In this document: positions 56,307 to 64,000 of the stretch, one piece after another
Layout of the letters: each line of letters opens with the position of its first letter
Position numbering within the stretch: the stretch's first letter is position 1
DNA from: Moraxella sp.
Lineage (GTDB): Bacteria > Pseudomonadota > Gammaproteobacteria > Pseudomonadales > Moraxellaceae
Direction: 5' to 3'
DNA length: 64,000 nt
Assembly: GCA_030525825.1 (NCBI GenBank)
Contig: JAUNDZ010000004.1
Span: 1-64,000, forward strand
Notes under the pieces: generated by a model
What the model was told of the DNA's origin: nothing
The model's database searches: none
The model's input: the letters and a program-made list of their open reading frames with translations, nothing else
Made by a program: the position numbers and the translations under genes

Positions 56307-56621
56307 CTATTCGGGTCTTTTAATTTTCAGCGTCCAAATATGATTGCCAAAAGCACTAAATGCCACCAAAACCGCCATACCAATAGCGAACAAGGCAACA
56401 AGAAAAGTATCAGAAATGCTTGTAATCCCCAGAATTCTTAAAATCAGCCTTACCAACAGCGACACACCTGCAAAGTAAGCAAAACTTCGCCAAATTGAAA
56501 ATTTAGATTCGCAAGTTGGACAGCTAAAAATGGCGTATTTACCAATGCTTAGATGGTAATCACATTGGCTTTGACATTCATGGCACTGATGCTTGGGTGG
56601 ATTTATTAGTAGATTGCTCAC
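56307..56621 (-). CDS. Zinc-ribbon membrane protein of unknown function
   Basis: A protein of about 104 aa with an N-terminal zinc-ribbon-like cluster (CHEC, then C, then CPTC) and two C-terminal hydrophobic helices (AYFAGVSLLVRLILRILG and DTFLVALFAIGMAVLVAFSA). The start is uncertain: a perfect AGGAGG sits 7 nt before a GTG at 56621, directly against an ATG at 56627, and a further in-frame ATG at 56672 lies 3 nt after the end of the decayed gene upstream. The GTG reading is preferred on ribosome-site spacing. Close spacing suggests it was once co-transcribed with that gene. Function unknown. Confidence 0.65.
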   Translation of the reverse strand: MSNLLINPPKHQCHECQSQCDYHLSIGKYAIFSCPTCESKFSIWRSFAYFAGVSLLVRLILRILGITSISDTFLVALFAIGMAVLVAFSAFGNHIWTLKIKRPE

Positions 56622-56674
56622 AATCATTCCTCCTGCATTGCTTATCTTGACATTAAGTTGGTTGCGTTTCATGG

Positions 56675-57175
56675 CTATCTAAATAGACCGTTTTCCATAT
56701 ATTCTATCCTAGGCGGAATTTGGCATCCTGTCCGACATTCTCTACGCCATTCCTTATATTGTTGCTCACTGTCTCTAATCTTTCTCTCTTCTTTTTGCTC
56801 ATCCCATCTTTCTTTTTGTCGCTCAACAAAATGCTTGCCAACTCCATAGGTAGTATCTACAATTTCATAACCCTACCAAAATGCCTTATTAGCTGTCCAA
56901 CACCAGCAGCTTGGTGGGTTCTTGATAACCGACTACCCCGCTCACCCTCTCTCTTGCAAACGCATCGTTACCCTCACCGAAAAATCGGTCGTTATAACCT
57001 CCAATATTTTGAACGCCACCAATACCCAATGGTATGTTATCTGATGCAAATGGGATTGTCAAAGATGAGATGGTAGTACTTGAATTATCGCTCAAGACAG
57101 AAGAGTCCGCATAAGATGTATTATAAAACAACATGCCAAATAGAGCGATTGAAACCAAACTTAATGTTTTTTCAT
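56675..57175 (-). pseudogene. Frameshifted gene for a secreted protein
   Basis: An excellent ribosome site (AAAGGAG) precedes ATG at 57175, but after ATG and six A the frame hits TAA at codon 5. Reading -1 from the A tract gives a full signal peptide (KTLSLVSIALFGMLFYNTSYA) and about 70 mature residues, rich in Ser, Gly and Asn, ending LLVLDS at a stop at 56889. A third frame then encodes a strongly charged, coding-like segment of about 65 residues with no start (TYGVGKHFVERQKERW ... CQIPPRIEYMENGLFR) ending at 56675. I read this as one gene broken by at least two frame changes. One extra A in the tract would restore the signal peptide frame. Function unrecognised. Confidence 0.6.
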
Positions 57176-57433
57176 ATCTTCTCCTTTGATAAAAACATTA
57201 GCTTATAACAGCAAATTTTAGTTTGCTAAGCAAACAAGGTTGTATTTGCAGTACCTAAAAAATCCATTTGTCTGTTCAATAATAATACCTACCAATAAAA
57301 AAATCAATCAAATTTTTAGAGATTTTCAGCATCATCCAAACAGCCTCATTTACCAAAAAGCGGTTGCTAATTTTATCACTTTTGTGTAGAGTAATAAGTT
57401 TTTTAACAAATCAGTTTTTAGGCATTATTTCTC

Positions 57434-58372
57434 ATGACTTTTCAGCAAATTATCCTAACTCTCCAAAACTACTGGGCAGAAAAAGGCTGTGTGATTTTAC
57501 AGCCTTATGATATGGAAATGGGGGCAGGGACTTTTCATACCGCCACTTTTTTAAGAGCCTTAACCCCCGAAAAATGGAACGCTGCCTATGTGCAGCCGTC
57601 TCGCCGTCCGACCGATGGACGATATGGCGAAAACCCTAACCGCTTGCAACACTACTACCAATTCCAAGTGGTGCTAAAACCAAACCCTGCCAATATCCAA
57701 GAGCTGTATTTGGGTTCTTTGCAGGCTTTAGGCATTGACACTTTGACCCACGATGTGCGTTTTGTGGAAGATAACTGGGAGAGTCCGACTTTGGGGGCGT
57801 GGGGCTTGGGCTGGGAAGTGTGGCTAAATGGTATGGAAGTTACCCAGTTTACCTATTTTCAGCAGGTCGGGGGCATTGAGTGCTTCCCTGTAACAGGCGA
57901 GATTACTTATGGACTAGAACGCCTTGCAATGTACATTCAGGGCGTGGACAGCGTTTATGACCTTGTTTGGACGGATGGTGAGTTTGGGCGAGTCACTTAT
58001 GGCGATGTCTTTCATCAAAATGAAGTGGAGCAGTCCACCTATAACTTTGAATATGCCGATGTGGACAAACTCTTTGATTTGTTTGACTTTTATGAAAAAG
58101 AGGCTGACCGCTTGGTGGGGGTTAATTTGCCCTTGCCAGCTTATGAAATGGTGTTAAAGGCAAGTCATAGCTTTAATTTGCTTGACGCTCGTGGGGCAAT
58201 CAGTGTTACCGAACGCCAAAGATTTATCCTGCGTGTGCGAACACTAGCACGAAAAGTGGCAGAAAGCTATACCATCGCTCGTGCCAAACTTGGTTTTCCA
58301 CTCGCTGATGAAGCTCATAAAAAGGACGCTTTGGAGAAGTGGTTGCCCAAAAAAACGGACAGCGACAACTAA
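57434..58372 (+). CDS. glyQ: Glycyl-tRNA synthetase alpha subunit
   Basis: Catalytic subunit of the bacterial alpha2-beta2 glycyl-tRNA synthetase. The 312-aa product carries the class II features [37 protein letters not shown] and [25 protein letters not shown] segments ([17 protein letters not shown]) and [17 protein letters not shown]. The C-terminal helical part ends in a polar tail. The beta subunit glyS follows but is separated by a small lipoprotein gene, an unusual arrangement. Confidence 0.97.
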   Translation: MTFQQIILTLQNYWAEKGCVILQPYDMEMGAGTFHTATFLRALTPEKWNAAYVQPSRRPTDGRYGENPNRLQHYYQFQVVLKPNPANIQELYLGSLQALGIDTLTHDVRFVEDNWESPTLGAWGLGWEVWLNGMEVTQFTYFQQVGGIECFPVTGEITYGLERLAMYIQGVDSVYDLVWTDGEFGRVTYGDVFHQNEVEQSTYNFEYADVDKLFDLFDFYEKEADRLVGVNLPLPAYEMVLKASHSFNLLDARGAISVTERQRFILRVRTLARKVAESYTIARAKLGFPLADEAHKKDALEKWLPKKTDSDN

Positions 58373-58428
58373 TCTCAGCCCAAAACTTTTAAACACCAGC
58401 TTATCAACAAAATACGAGAGATTACCCC

Positions 58429-58689
58429 ATGAAACATTTACTTCTAATTGCCGTATTTAGCACCCTGCTAACCGCCTGTGGTCTGGTCGGTGGCAACGAC
58501 AGCGAACAAGAAAACGACCGCACCGAACAGTCCGACCGCAATGACAATGACCGCAGCGATAACGACAGCGGCAATGACGACGACGATGAGCGTGATGACA
58601 AGCGTAGCGATGGCGACAATGACAACGACCGCCGTGATAATAAAGATGGCGACCGTGATGGTGATGACGACGACAAAGACGACAAGTAA
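58429..58689 (+). CDS. Asp-rich lipoprotein inserted between glyQ and glyS
   Basis: An 86-aa lipoprotein with signal peptide and lipobox LTAC (Cys17), then GLVGGN, then about 60 residues made almost only of Asp, Asn, Arg, Ser, Glu, Lys and Gly, in repeats of the type DNDRSDNDSGNDDDDERDDK. It is very hydrophilic and surely disordered; the Asp runs could bind calcium or other cations. It starts 56 nt after glyQ and ends 20 nt before glyS, so all three are probably one transcript. The DNA is a run of GAC/AAC/CGC-like triplets and therefore prone to slippage. No known family was recognised. Confidence 0.78.
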   Translation: MKHLLLIAVFSTLLTACGLVGGNDSEQENDRTEQSDRNDNDRSDNDSGNDDDDERDDKRSDGDNDNDRRDNKDGDRDGDDDDKDDK

Positions 58690-58709
58690 ACAACCAAGCA
58701 AACAACCTT

Positions 58710-60788
58710 ATGAACACAATCCTATTTGAACTTGGCACCGAAGAGCTGCCACCAAAGTCCCTAAAAACCCTAAAAAACGCCCTAGAAGACAGTGTAACTA
58801 AGTCTTTGACCGAGCAAAACATCGCTTTTGACGGTATCAAAAGTTATGCCGCCCCACGCCGTTTGGCGGTGCAGATTTTGGGGGTTGCCACAACCACGCC
58901 TGACCGCACCGAGACCAAAAAAGGACCGAATGTCAAGGCAAGTTTTGATGCGGACGGTAATTTAACCAAAGCAGGACAAGGCTTTTTGCAAGGGCTTAAT
59001 GCAAATGGTTTAAACCTAACCAAAGACGATTTAATCACCGTGTCCGACAAAAAAGGCGAGTATATCGGCTATGAGCTTACCATTCAAGGCGAAAAAGTGG
59101 ACAATTTATTGCCACGCCTTATCCAAAAAGCCTTAGATGAGCTACCAATTGCCAAGCGAATGCGTTCTGGGGCGAGCAAAGATGAGTTTGTCCGCCCTGT
59201 CAAATGGGTGGTGCTAATGCGTGATGATGCGGTCATTTCTGCGACCATTCAAGGACACCAAGCAGGCAACCAAACCTGTGGACACCGTTTTCACGCCCCT
59301 GATTTTGTGGCGATTTCCCACGCCAATGATTACGAAAGCGTGCTTGAACAGGCTTATGTCATCGCTGACTTTGCCAAACGCCAAGCGTTGATACAAGAGC
59401 AAGTCGCCAAATTATCCGATGAAGTCGGTGCGACCGCCATTGTCCCTAGCGACCTTTTGGACGAAGTTACCGCCCTTGTGGATTATCCTGTTGCCCTAAG
59501 AGCGAGCTTTGAAGAGCGATTCTTAGCCGTGCCACAAGAAGCCTTGATTAGCACAATGCAAGCCGATCAAAAGTATTTTTGTTTAACCAAAGATGGCAAA
59601 TTACAGCCTTATTTTATCTTTATTAGTAACATTGACAGCACCGACAAGCAGGCGGTGATTGCAGGCAACGAAAAAGTGGTACGCCCCCGTCTGGCGGACG
59701 CTGAATTTTTCTTTTTACAAGACCAAAAACAGCCCCTATTTGCCCTATCGGAAAACCTAAAAAACCGTATTTTCCAAGACAAACTTGGCACAATTTGGGA
59801 AAAATCTGAACGCATTGCCAAACTCTCTGCCTTTATCGCCACCCAAACCCACGCGAATGTAGATAACGCCACCCGTGCAGGGCTACTATCAAAGTGCGAC
59901 CTAGCCAGTACGCTGGTGGGCGAGTTCCCAGAATTACAAGGCATTGCAGGGACTTATTATGCCCGTCTTAACAATGAACCAAGTGAGGTTGCCGAGAGTA
60001 TTGCCGAGCAGTATTTGCCTAAATTTGCAGGCGATGAGTTGCCAAAAACCAACATTGGCGTGTGTCTTGCCCTTGCTGACCGTCTTGATACGATGGTGGG
60101 GATTTTTGGGATTAACCAAGCACCGACAGGCTCCAAAGACCCATTTAGCCTAAGACGAGCCAGCATTGGCGTTTTAAGAATTTTGATTGAGAAAAAATTG
60201 CCCCTGAACCTTGTGGCACTCATTGAACAGGCGATTTTGGGTTATGGCAATAAGCTTGACAACCTTGCCAAAACTTTCACCGATGTGATGGAATTTATCC
60301 ACGCTCGCTACCGCCCGATGTACGAAGATAAAGGCGTGAGCGTGGATACGATTTTGGCGGTAAGTGCGATAAATCCGCATATGCCCCTTGATTTTGATGA
60401 GCGGATTTGGGCGGTAGAGAAGTTTCGCAGTGAGCCTGTTGCCAAAACGCTGGCTCAAAATAATAAACGAGTGGCAAACATTCTTGCCAAAGCAGATGGC
60501 GAGATTAATGCCGATATTAATGAAAATTTACTCACCGAGACGGCTGAAAAATCCTTATTTACCGCTCTTATTAATGCCCAAAATGCTTGTAAGCCTTTGC
60601 TTGAAAAAGCCGATTATCAAGGGATTTTGACAACTTTGGTAAGCCTTGATACGCCCTTGACCGAGTTTTTTGATAATGTTATGGTCAATGCCGATGATGT
60701 CAAGCTTAAAAACAACCGTTTGGCACTGTTAAAACAAGTACGAGAGCTGTTTTTGAGTGTGGCGGATATTGGCGAGCTTGCGGTTTAA
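58710..60788 (+). CDS. glyS: Glycyl-tRNA synthetase beta subunit
   Basis: Recognises tRNA-Gly and completes the heterotetrameric synthetase. The 692-aa product has the usual length, the family N-terminus (LFELGTEELPPKSLKTL), the central segments KRMRSGASKDEFVRPVKW, FLAVPQEALISTMQADQKYF, VRPRLADAEFFFLQDQK and CDLASTLVGEFPELQGIAGTYY, and a C-terminal anticodon-binding domain (about 570-690). It lies 20 nt after the Asp-rich lipoprotein gene. Its substrate tRNA-Gly (GCC) is encoded twice at 52117-52290. Confidence 0.97.
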   Translation: MNTILFELGTEELPPKSLKTLKNALEDSVTKSLTEQNIAFDGIKSYAAPRRLAVQILGVATTTPDRTETKKGPNVKASFDADGNLTKAGQGFLQGLNANGLNLTKDDLITVSDKKGEYIGYELTIQGEKVDNLLPRLIQKALDELPIAKRMRSGASKDEFVRPVKWVVLMRDDAVISATIQGHQAGNQTCGHRFHAPDFVAISHANDYESVLEQAYVIADFAKRQALIQEQVAKLSDEVGATAIVPSDLLDEVTALVDYPVALRASFEERFLAVPQEALISTMQADQKYFCLTKDGKLQPYFIFISNIDSTDKQAVIAGNEKVVRPRLADAEFFFLQDQKQPLFALSENLKNRIFQDKLGTIWEKSERIAKLSAFIATQTHANVDNATRAGLLSKCDLASTLVGEFPELQGIAGTYYARLNNEPSEVAESIAEQYLPKFAGDELPKTNIGVCLALADRLDTMVGIFGINQAPTGSKDPFSLRRASIGVLRILIEKKLPLNLVALIEQAILGYGNKLDNLAKTFTDVMEFIHARYRPMYEDKGVSVDTILAVSAINPHMPLDFDERIWAVEKFRSEPVAKTLAQNNKRVANILAKADGEINADINENLLTETAEKSLFTALINAQNACKPLLEKADYQGILTTLVSLDTPLTEFFDNVMVNADDVKLKNNRLALLKQVRELFLSVADIGELAV

Positions 60789-60810
60789 GTTGCCCAAATA
60801 GACCAAAACA

Positions 60811-60842
60811 AAAAAAGCCTTGCTTCATGGCAGGGCTTTTTT
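60811..60842. terminator. Bidirectional terminator between glyS and the M16 protease
   Basis: AAAAAAGCCTTGC and GCAGGGCTTTTTT pair with one G-T pair and a 6-nt loop. Confidence 0.85.
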
Positions 60843-60855
60843 GTTTAGGCGGATT

Positions 60856-63831
60856 TTAAGACAGTTTTTTGATGGTAAAGCCAAGTGCCATCATCTGTGC
60901 TTCTTGTTCAAGCGGAGCAAGACTTGCTTTGGTGTGCGGCTTGTCTTTTAGATAGGTGCGAGCCACTCGTTTTAAATCATCGATACTGACCGCCAAAATC
61001 TTGGCACGCAGCTGCTGCTGATAGTCCTTACCTCGACCGTGCAAGGCAGCAAAGCAAGATTTGACCGCCTCGCCTGCTGGCGAACCTGGCTTGTCCATGC
61101 CTGCAATGATGCCCAAAATCGCTTCTTCTAGCTGCTCGGCATGATGTTCGTTGTCCAAAAGCCAATCGACGCTTTTGGTGAAATGCTCAAAGGTCGCTGC
61201 ACAGTTTGGGTCTCGATAACTAAAAAACTTAAACGCCGCAGCATTGCCATCAAAGCTCGCCCCACCACCGTATGCACCGCCCTTCTCACGGATGGCAGCG
61301 TGCAGATAGCCATTACGCAAGAACAATGCCAACACCATGAGTGCAGCCGCATCAGGGCTGTCGGAAGTGGTTGCAGCATAGGCGGCGGCGTTGTGATAGA
61401 CATTGGTCGAGATGAGCCAAGCGGTGTCATCGTCATCGCCTTGCTTGACGATGTCTGTCAGCTCATCAAAGACAAGCGGCGATAAATCTGGCACAGACGC
61501 TGGTGGTACTGTACGCAGTGTACTGGCGACTTTATCCTTTAAGGTGTCCGACATTTCAGGTTCACAGACCAAAATCACATCTTTGGGCAGAGCAGTGATG
61601 CGTGCGTGCAGTGCCGCCAAGCGTGCCGACAATTTCTCCCATTTTTCATCACTCTCGTGTGCCAAAAATGCCTTTAATGCCGACAATGCAGGCAGACCAG
61701 AATAAGCATACTCAATCTTGGCAAGTCGGCTCATGTTGCGACTGGCAGTTTGCATCGCATAGGCATGCCCCGCCCCTGTTAGGCGAGATTGCCAGCTGGT
61801 TTGTTTTTGTTGTAGCAGTTCACGGATGCGTTCGGTCTCGCTAAAAATCGTCTCATCAAGCACCTGACTGACCAAGTCAATCGCTTCTGGCTTGCGATTT
61901 AACGCTCGGGTCGCCACCACAAAATAACTGCTCATCTTATCCTTATCCGCCACATCCGTCCGCTGGCTGATGCGTGCCGTTACCCCTGATGAGTGAGCCG
62001 CCTGCACCGCTTGAAAGGCTCTGGCATCATGCTTAGTCGTACCCACTTCGGACAACAAAGTCAAATAAATCGGCAGCAGCGGATTATCCAAAATCTCATT
62101 AGCGTACTCGCCAAGCTCTGATACCACCTGATAATAATACAGCCCATTCGTGCCTGCATGATATTCGTACAAGGTGCGTTGTCTGCCGTCTAGTGTGATG
62201 GGCTGCTTATTGGCATGGACAAAGGCGATGTCGCTTGGCACATCGGACAGCCCCACTTTTGGCAGGACATTCACATCATCCGCTGTCGCCTGACGAGCCT
62301 GCAAGTCCGCCATGTGCTGACGGATATTCGCTCTGTCTGTATCGGTCAATGACTGTTCTAGCTCATCTAAGGTGACTTGTTCTTTTTCGATGAGTGCTTG
62401 TGCCTTATCCTTATCAGGTAATAGGGTCAGACGCACTCGGTGGGGGTTGTCGATTAGGTGTTTTTGGATGAGCGATGGCACAAAACTTGGGTCGCTCGCC
62501 TGCTGTCTTAACCAGTTTAGATGCTCATCAATCTGCCAAACATCGAGCGGATTACCATCATGCACCACCGTGCTGAACGCTTCTAGCATGAGCGTCAGCC
62601 CATAAGGCATGCTGTCGCCACCGATGTGGCGTTGATCAAGCTCTATCTGGTGTAGCACCGTCTCAATCGTCTCGCCATCTACGCCGTCGGATACCACCTG
62701 CTGTAGCAGATTTAGGATGCCCGTCTCCACATCATCAGCGTATTCGACATCCGAGCCACGCACCCCTGCATAAAACACCATCTCATGATGACTGTCATCC
62801 AACCCAAGCAGCGGACTGGGTGCGGTCGCATTGGCGTAGCTTTCTAGATAAGCACGCAAGGGCGAGCCTGAATGCTCGGCAAGTACCCCTTCCATCAGAC
62901 GCAGTGCCAAGCGTTCTTTTGGGTCTTTGATGCTCGGTAGCAGCCACGACAGCACATGATGGGTTTTTTGTTTGCCGTTGTCGTCAGCGGTATAAGTGTC
63001 GAAAGCTCGTACTGGCTTAGCCAGTCGTTTTTCAAGCACAGAGACAAACTTTTTGCCCACCTTAGGGCGATTGACATCATCAAATCGCACCAGCACCTGC
63101 TCTTGTAGCTGCTCTTGGATTTCGCTCGCCTTAATATCGCCAAAGCTCATCACGATGGCATTGGATGGATGATAATGTGCCTGATGAAACTTCACCAAAT
63201 CCGCATGGGTGAGCTTAATGATATGCTCAGGGTCGCCCCCTGAGTTGTAGTGATAGGTGGTCGTTGGGAACAGGTGTGGTGTCAAGGCATAATACAGCTG
63301 GTCAATCTCGCCACTCATTGCCCCTTTCATCTCATTAAAGACGATGCCGTGATACTCTGGCTTGCCATCATCATTCAGCTCAACACGAATGCCTTCTTGA
63401 GCAAAATCAAGCTCATGAATGTTCGGAAAAAAGCACGCATCAGCATAGACGGATAACAGATTAAAAAAATCATTCTTGTTTTGGGTGGCAAATGGATACA
63501 CCGTCCAATCCGCTGCCGTCATCGCATTCATAAAAGTCTGCAAAGACCGCTTAATCATACTAAAAAACGGGTCTCTGACAGGGTATTTTTCACTGCCGCA
63601 CAGCACCACATGCTCTAAGATATGAGCTTCGCCACGAGAAGTCATTGGCTGCGTGGCAAAGCCAATCATCAACGCATTTTCATCATTATTGCACGCCAGA
63701 TGATAATGAATCAGTCCCGTATCACGATGGCGATAATGCTCAACATCGATATTCAAGGCTTCAATCGTGGTCGTGCTTAGCCATTCAAAGGCTGGGTTTG
63801 GATGAGCGGTGTCTTTGTTGGTGTTTGTCAT
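60856..63831 (-). CDS. M16C-family zinc protease (PreP-like)
   Basis: Large peptide-degrading metalloprotease of the presequence protease/insulinase type. The 991-aa product has the inverted zinc motif HILEH (His70, Glu73, His74) followed by LCGSEKYPVRDPFFSM and a distal Glu in the region near residue 150, an M16C-associated central domain and a catalytically inactive C-terminal half (RNGYLHAAIREKGGAYGGG). The length matches PreP-like proteins. No signal peptide is seen, so it is probably cytoplasmic and cleans up short peptides, as in related bacteria. It is convergent with glyS. Confidence 0.93.
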   Translation of the reverse strand: MTNTNKDTAHPNPAFEWLSTTTIEALNIDVEHYRHRDTGLIHYHLACNNDENALMIGFATQPMTSRGEAHILEHVVLCGSEKYPVRDPFFSMIKRSLQTFMNAMTAADWTVYPFATQNKNDFFNLLSVYADACFFPNIHELDFAQEGIRVELNDDGKPEYHGIVFNEMKGAMSGEIDQLYYALTPHLFPTTTYHYNSGGDPEHIIKLTHADLVKFHQAHYHPSNAIVMSFGDIKASEIQEQLQEQVLVRFDDVNRPKVGKKFVSVLEKRLAKPVRAFDTYTADDNGKQKTHHVLSWLLPSIKDPKERLALRLMEGVLAEHSGSPLRAYLESYANATAPSPLLGLDDSHHEMVFYAGVRGSDVEYADDVETGILNLLQQVVSDGVDGETIETVLHQIELDQRHIGGDSMPYGLTLMLEAFSTVVHDGNPLDVWQIDEHLNWLRQQASDPSFVPSLIQKHLIDNPHRVRLTLLPDKDKAQALIEKEQVTLDELEQSLTDTDRANIRQHMADLQARQATADDVNVLPKVGLSDVPSDIAFVHANKQPITLDGRQRTLYEYHAGTNGLYYYQVVSELGEYANEILDNPLLPIYLTLLSEVGTTKHDARAFQAVQAAHSSGVTARISQRTDVADKDKMSSYFVVATRALNRKPEAIDLVSQVLDETIFSETERIRELLQQKQTSWQSRLTGAGHAYAMQTASRNMSRLAKIEYAYSGLPALSALKAFLAHESDEKWEKLSARLAALHARITALPKDVILVCEPEMSDTLKDKVASTLRTVPPASVPDLSPLVFDELTDIVKQGDDDDTAWLISTNVYHNAAAYAATTSDSPDAAALMVLALFLRNGYLHAAIREKGGAYGGGASFDGNAAAFKFFSYRDPNCAATFEHFTKSVDWLLDNEHHAEQLEEAILGIIAGMDKPGSPAGEAVKSCFAALHGRGKDYQQQLRAKILAVSIDDLKRVARTYLKDKPHTKASLAPLEQEAQMMALGFTIKKLS

Positions 63832-64000
63832 GAATTATTCCTATTTATTGTCTTAAATCTTAAAAAATCAATCGTCAAAACCAGTCATCAATCAGCCATC
63901 AGACCCCATCAACGAAAGATGAAAAAGCCATAGTGTAACATAATTTGACCCAAAAAATGAATGATGGTACGGCTTTTATCCACACAAAAGTCAATAATGT

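Noticed and set aside
58457..58840. Long minus-strand frame rich in His and Arg opposite the Asp-rich lipoprotein
   Set aside because: It is the complement of the repetitive Asp/Asn codons and has no ribosome site; the plus-strand frame has a proper lipoprotein signal.
63976..63984. Exact DnaA box TTATCCACA at the right edge, a possible sign of oriC
   Set aside because: It is a single box with no dnaA, dnaN, rpmH or gyrB nearby and no AT-rich 13-mer repeats; another exact copy occurs inside murE near 42584, so chance is likely.

Overview
The window is a 64 kb stretch of ordinary bacterial chromosome, densely packed with housekeeping genes on both strands. Gene content and style fit a gammaproteobacterium of the family Moraxellaceae, most likely Moraxella: a division/cell-wall (dcw) cluster that stops after mraY and lacks mraZ, a two-domain NadR beside PnuC, a PACE-type transporter gene, many small lipoproteins, short AT-rich intergenic gaps and U-run terminators after many transcription units. 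The genus is inferred from recognised protein families and was not tested by a search. No prophage, complete insertion sequence, CRISPR array or defence island was seen.

Layout. 1-12.1 kb: the 5' part of a tRNA-Thr gene, trpE, ohr, polA, a small secreted protein behind a perfect-consensus promoter, prfC, an orphan membrane protein, rlmA, a MITE-like repeat, a membrane-anchored dihaem cytochrome c peroxidase and a lipoprotein of the subtype B tannase type. 12.2-30.3 kb: topA, ftsK, trxB, aat, an HI0933-type flavoprotein coupled to a small Cys-rich protein, an M48 lipoprotein protease with bolA, a SulP transporter, an RluA-type pseudouridine synthase, trxA, rho and two lipoproteins (Ala-rich and acidic). 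30.5-39.2 kb: secA, hemL, yjdM, ygfZ-dadA, dtd, a PACE transporter and psd. 39.3-47.0 kb: rsmH-ftsL-ftsI-murE-murF-mraY on the minus strand. 47.5-52.3 kb: gltX, then tRNA-Ala and tRNA-Glu, a GlcD-type FAD oxidoreductase, a YdjM-type membrane hydrolase and two identical tRNA-Gly genes. 52.6-64 kb: pgsA, an Mpo1-like protein, nadR-pnuC, a PspC protein, a decayed secreted-protein gene next to a zinc-ribbon membrane protein, glyQ, an Asp-rich lipoprotein, glyS and a PreP-type M16 protease.

How the genes work together. The dcw block supplies septal peptidoglycan synthesis, from the UDP-MurNAc-peptide ligases and lipid I formation to the septal transpeptidase; ftsK serves chromosome segregation at the same septum. 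trxA and trxB form the thioredoxin system, and ohr and the cytochrome c peroxidase detoxify peroxides. NadR and PnuC form a nicotinamide riboside salvage route. DadA and Dtd both handle D-amino acids. pgsA and psd make the two main phospholipid head groups.

The least ordinary places are the frameshifted secreted gene at 56675-57175, the Asp-rich lipoprotein between glyQ and glyS, the Ala-rich lipoprotein with codon use unlike its neighbours and a hairpin in its leader, the MITE-like element at 8853-8994, and a set of near-perfect sigma-70 promoters on the tRNA units and one small secreted protein. I did not find a convincing undescribed multi-gene system.
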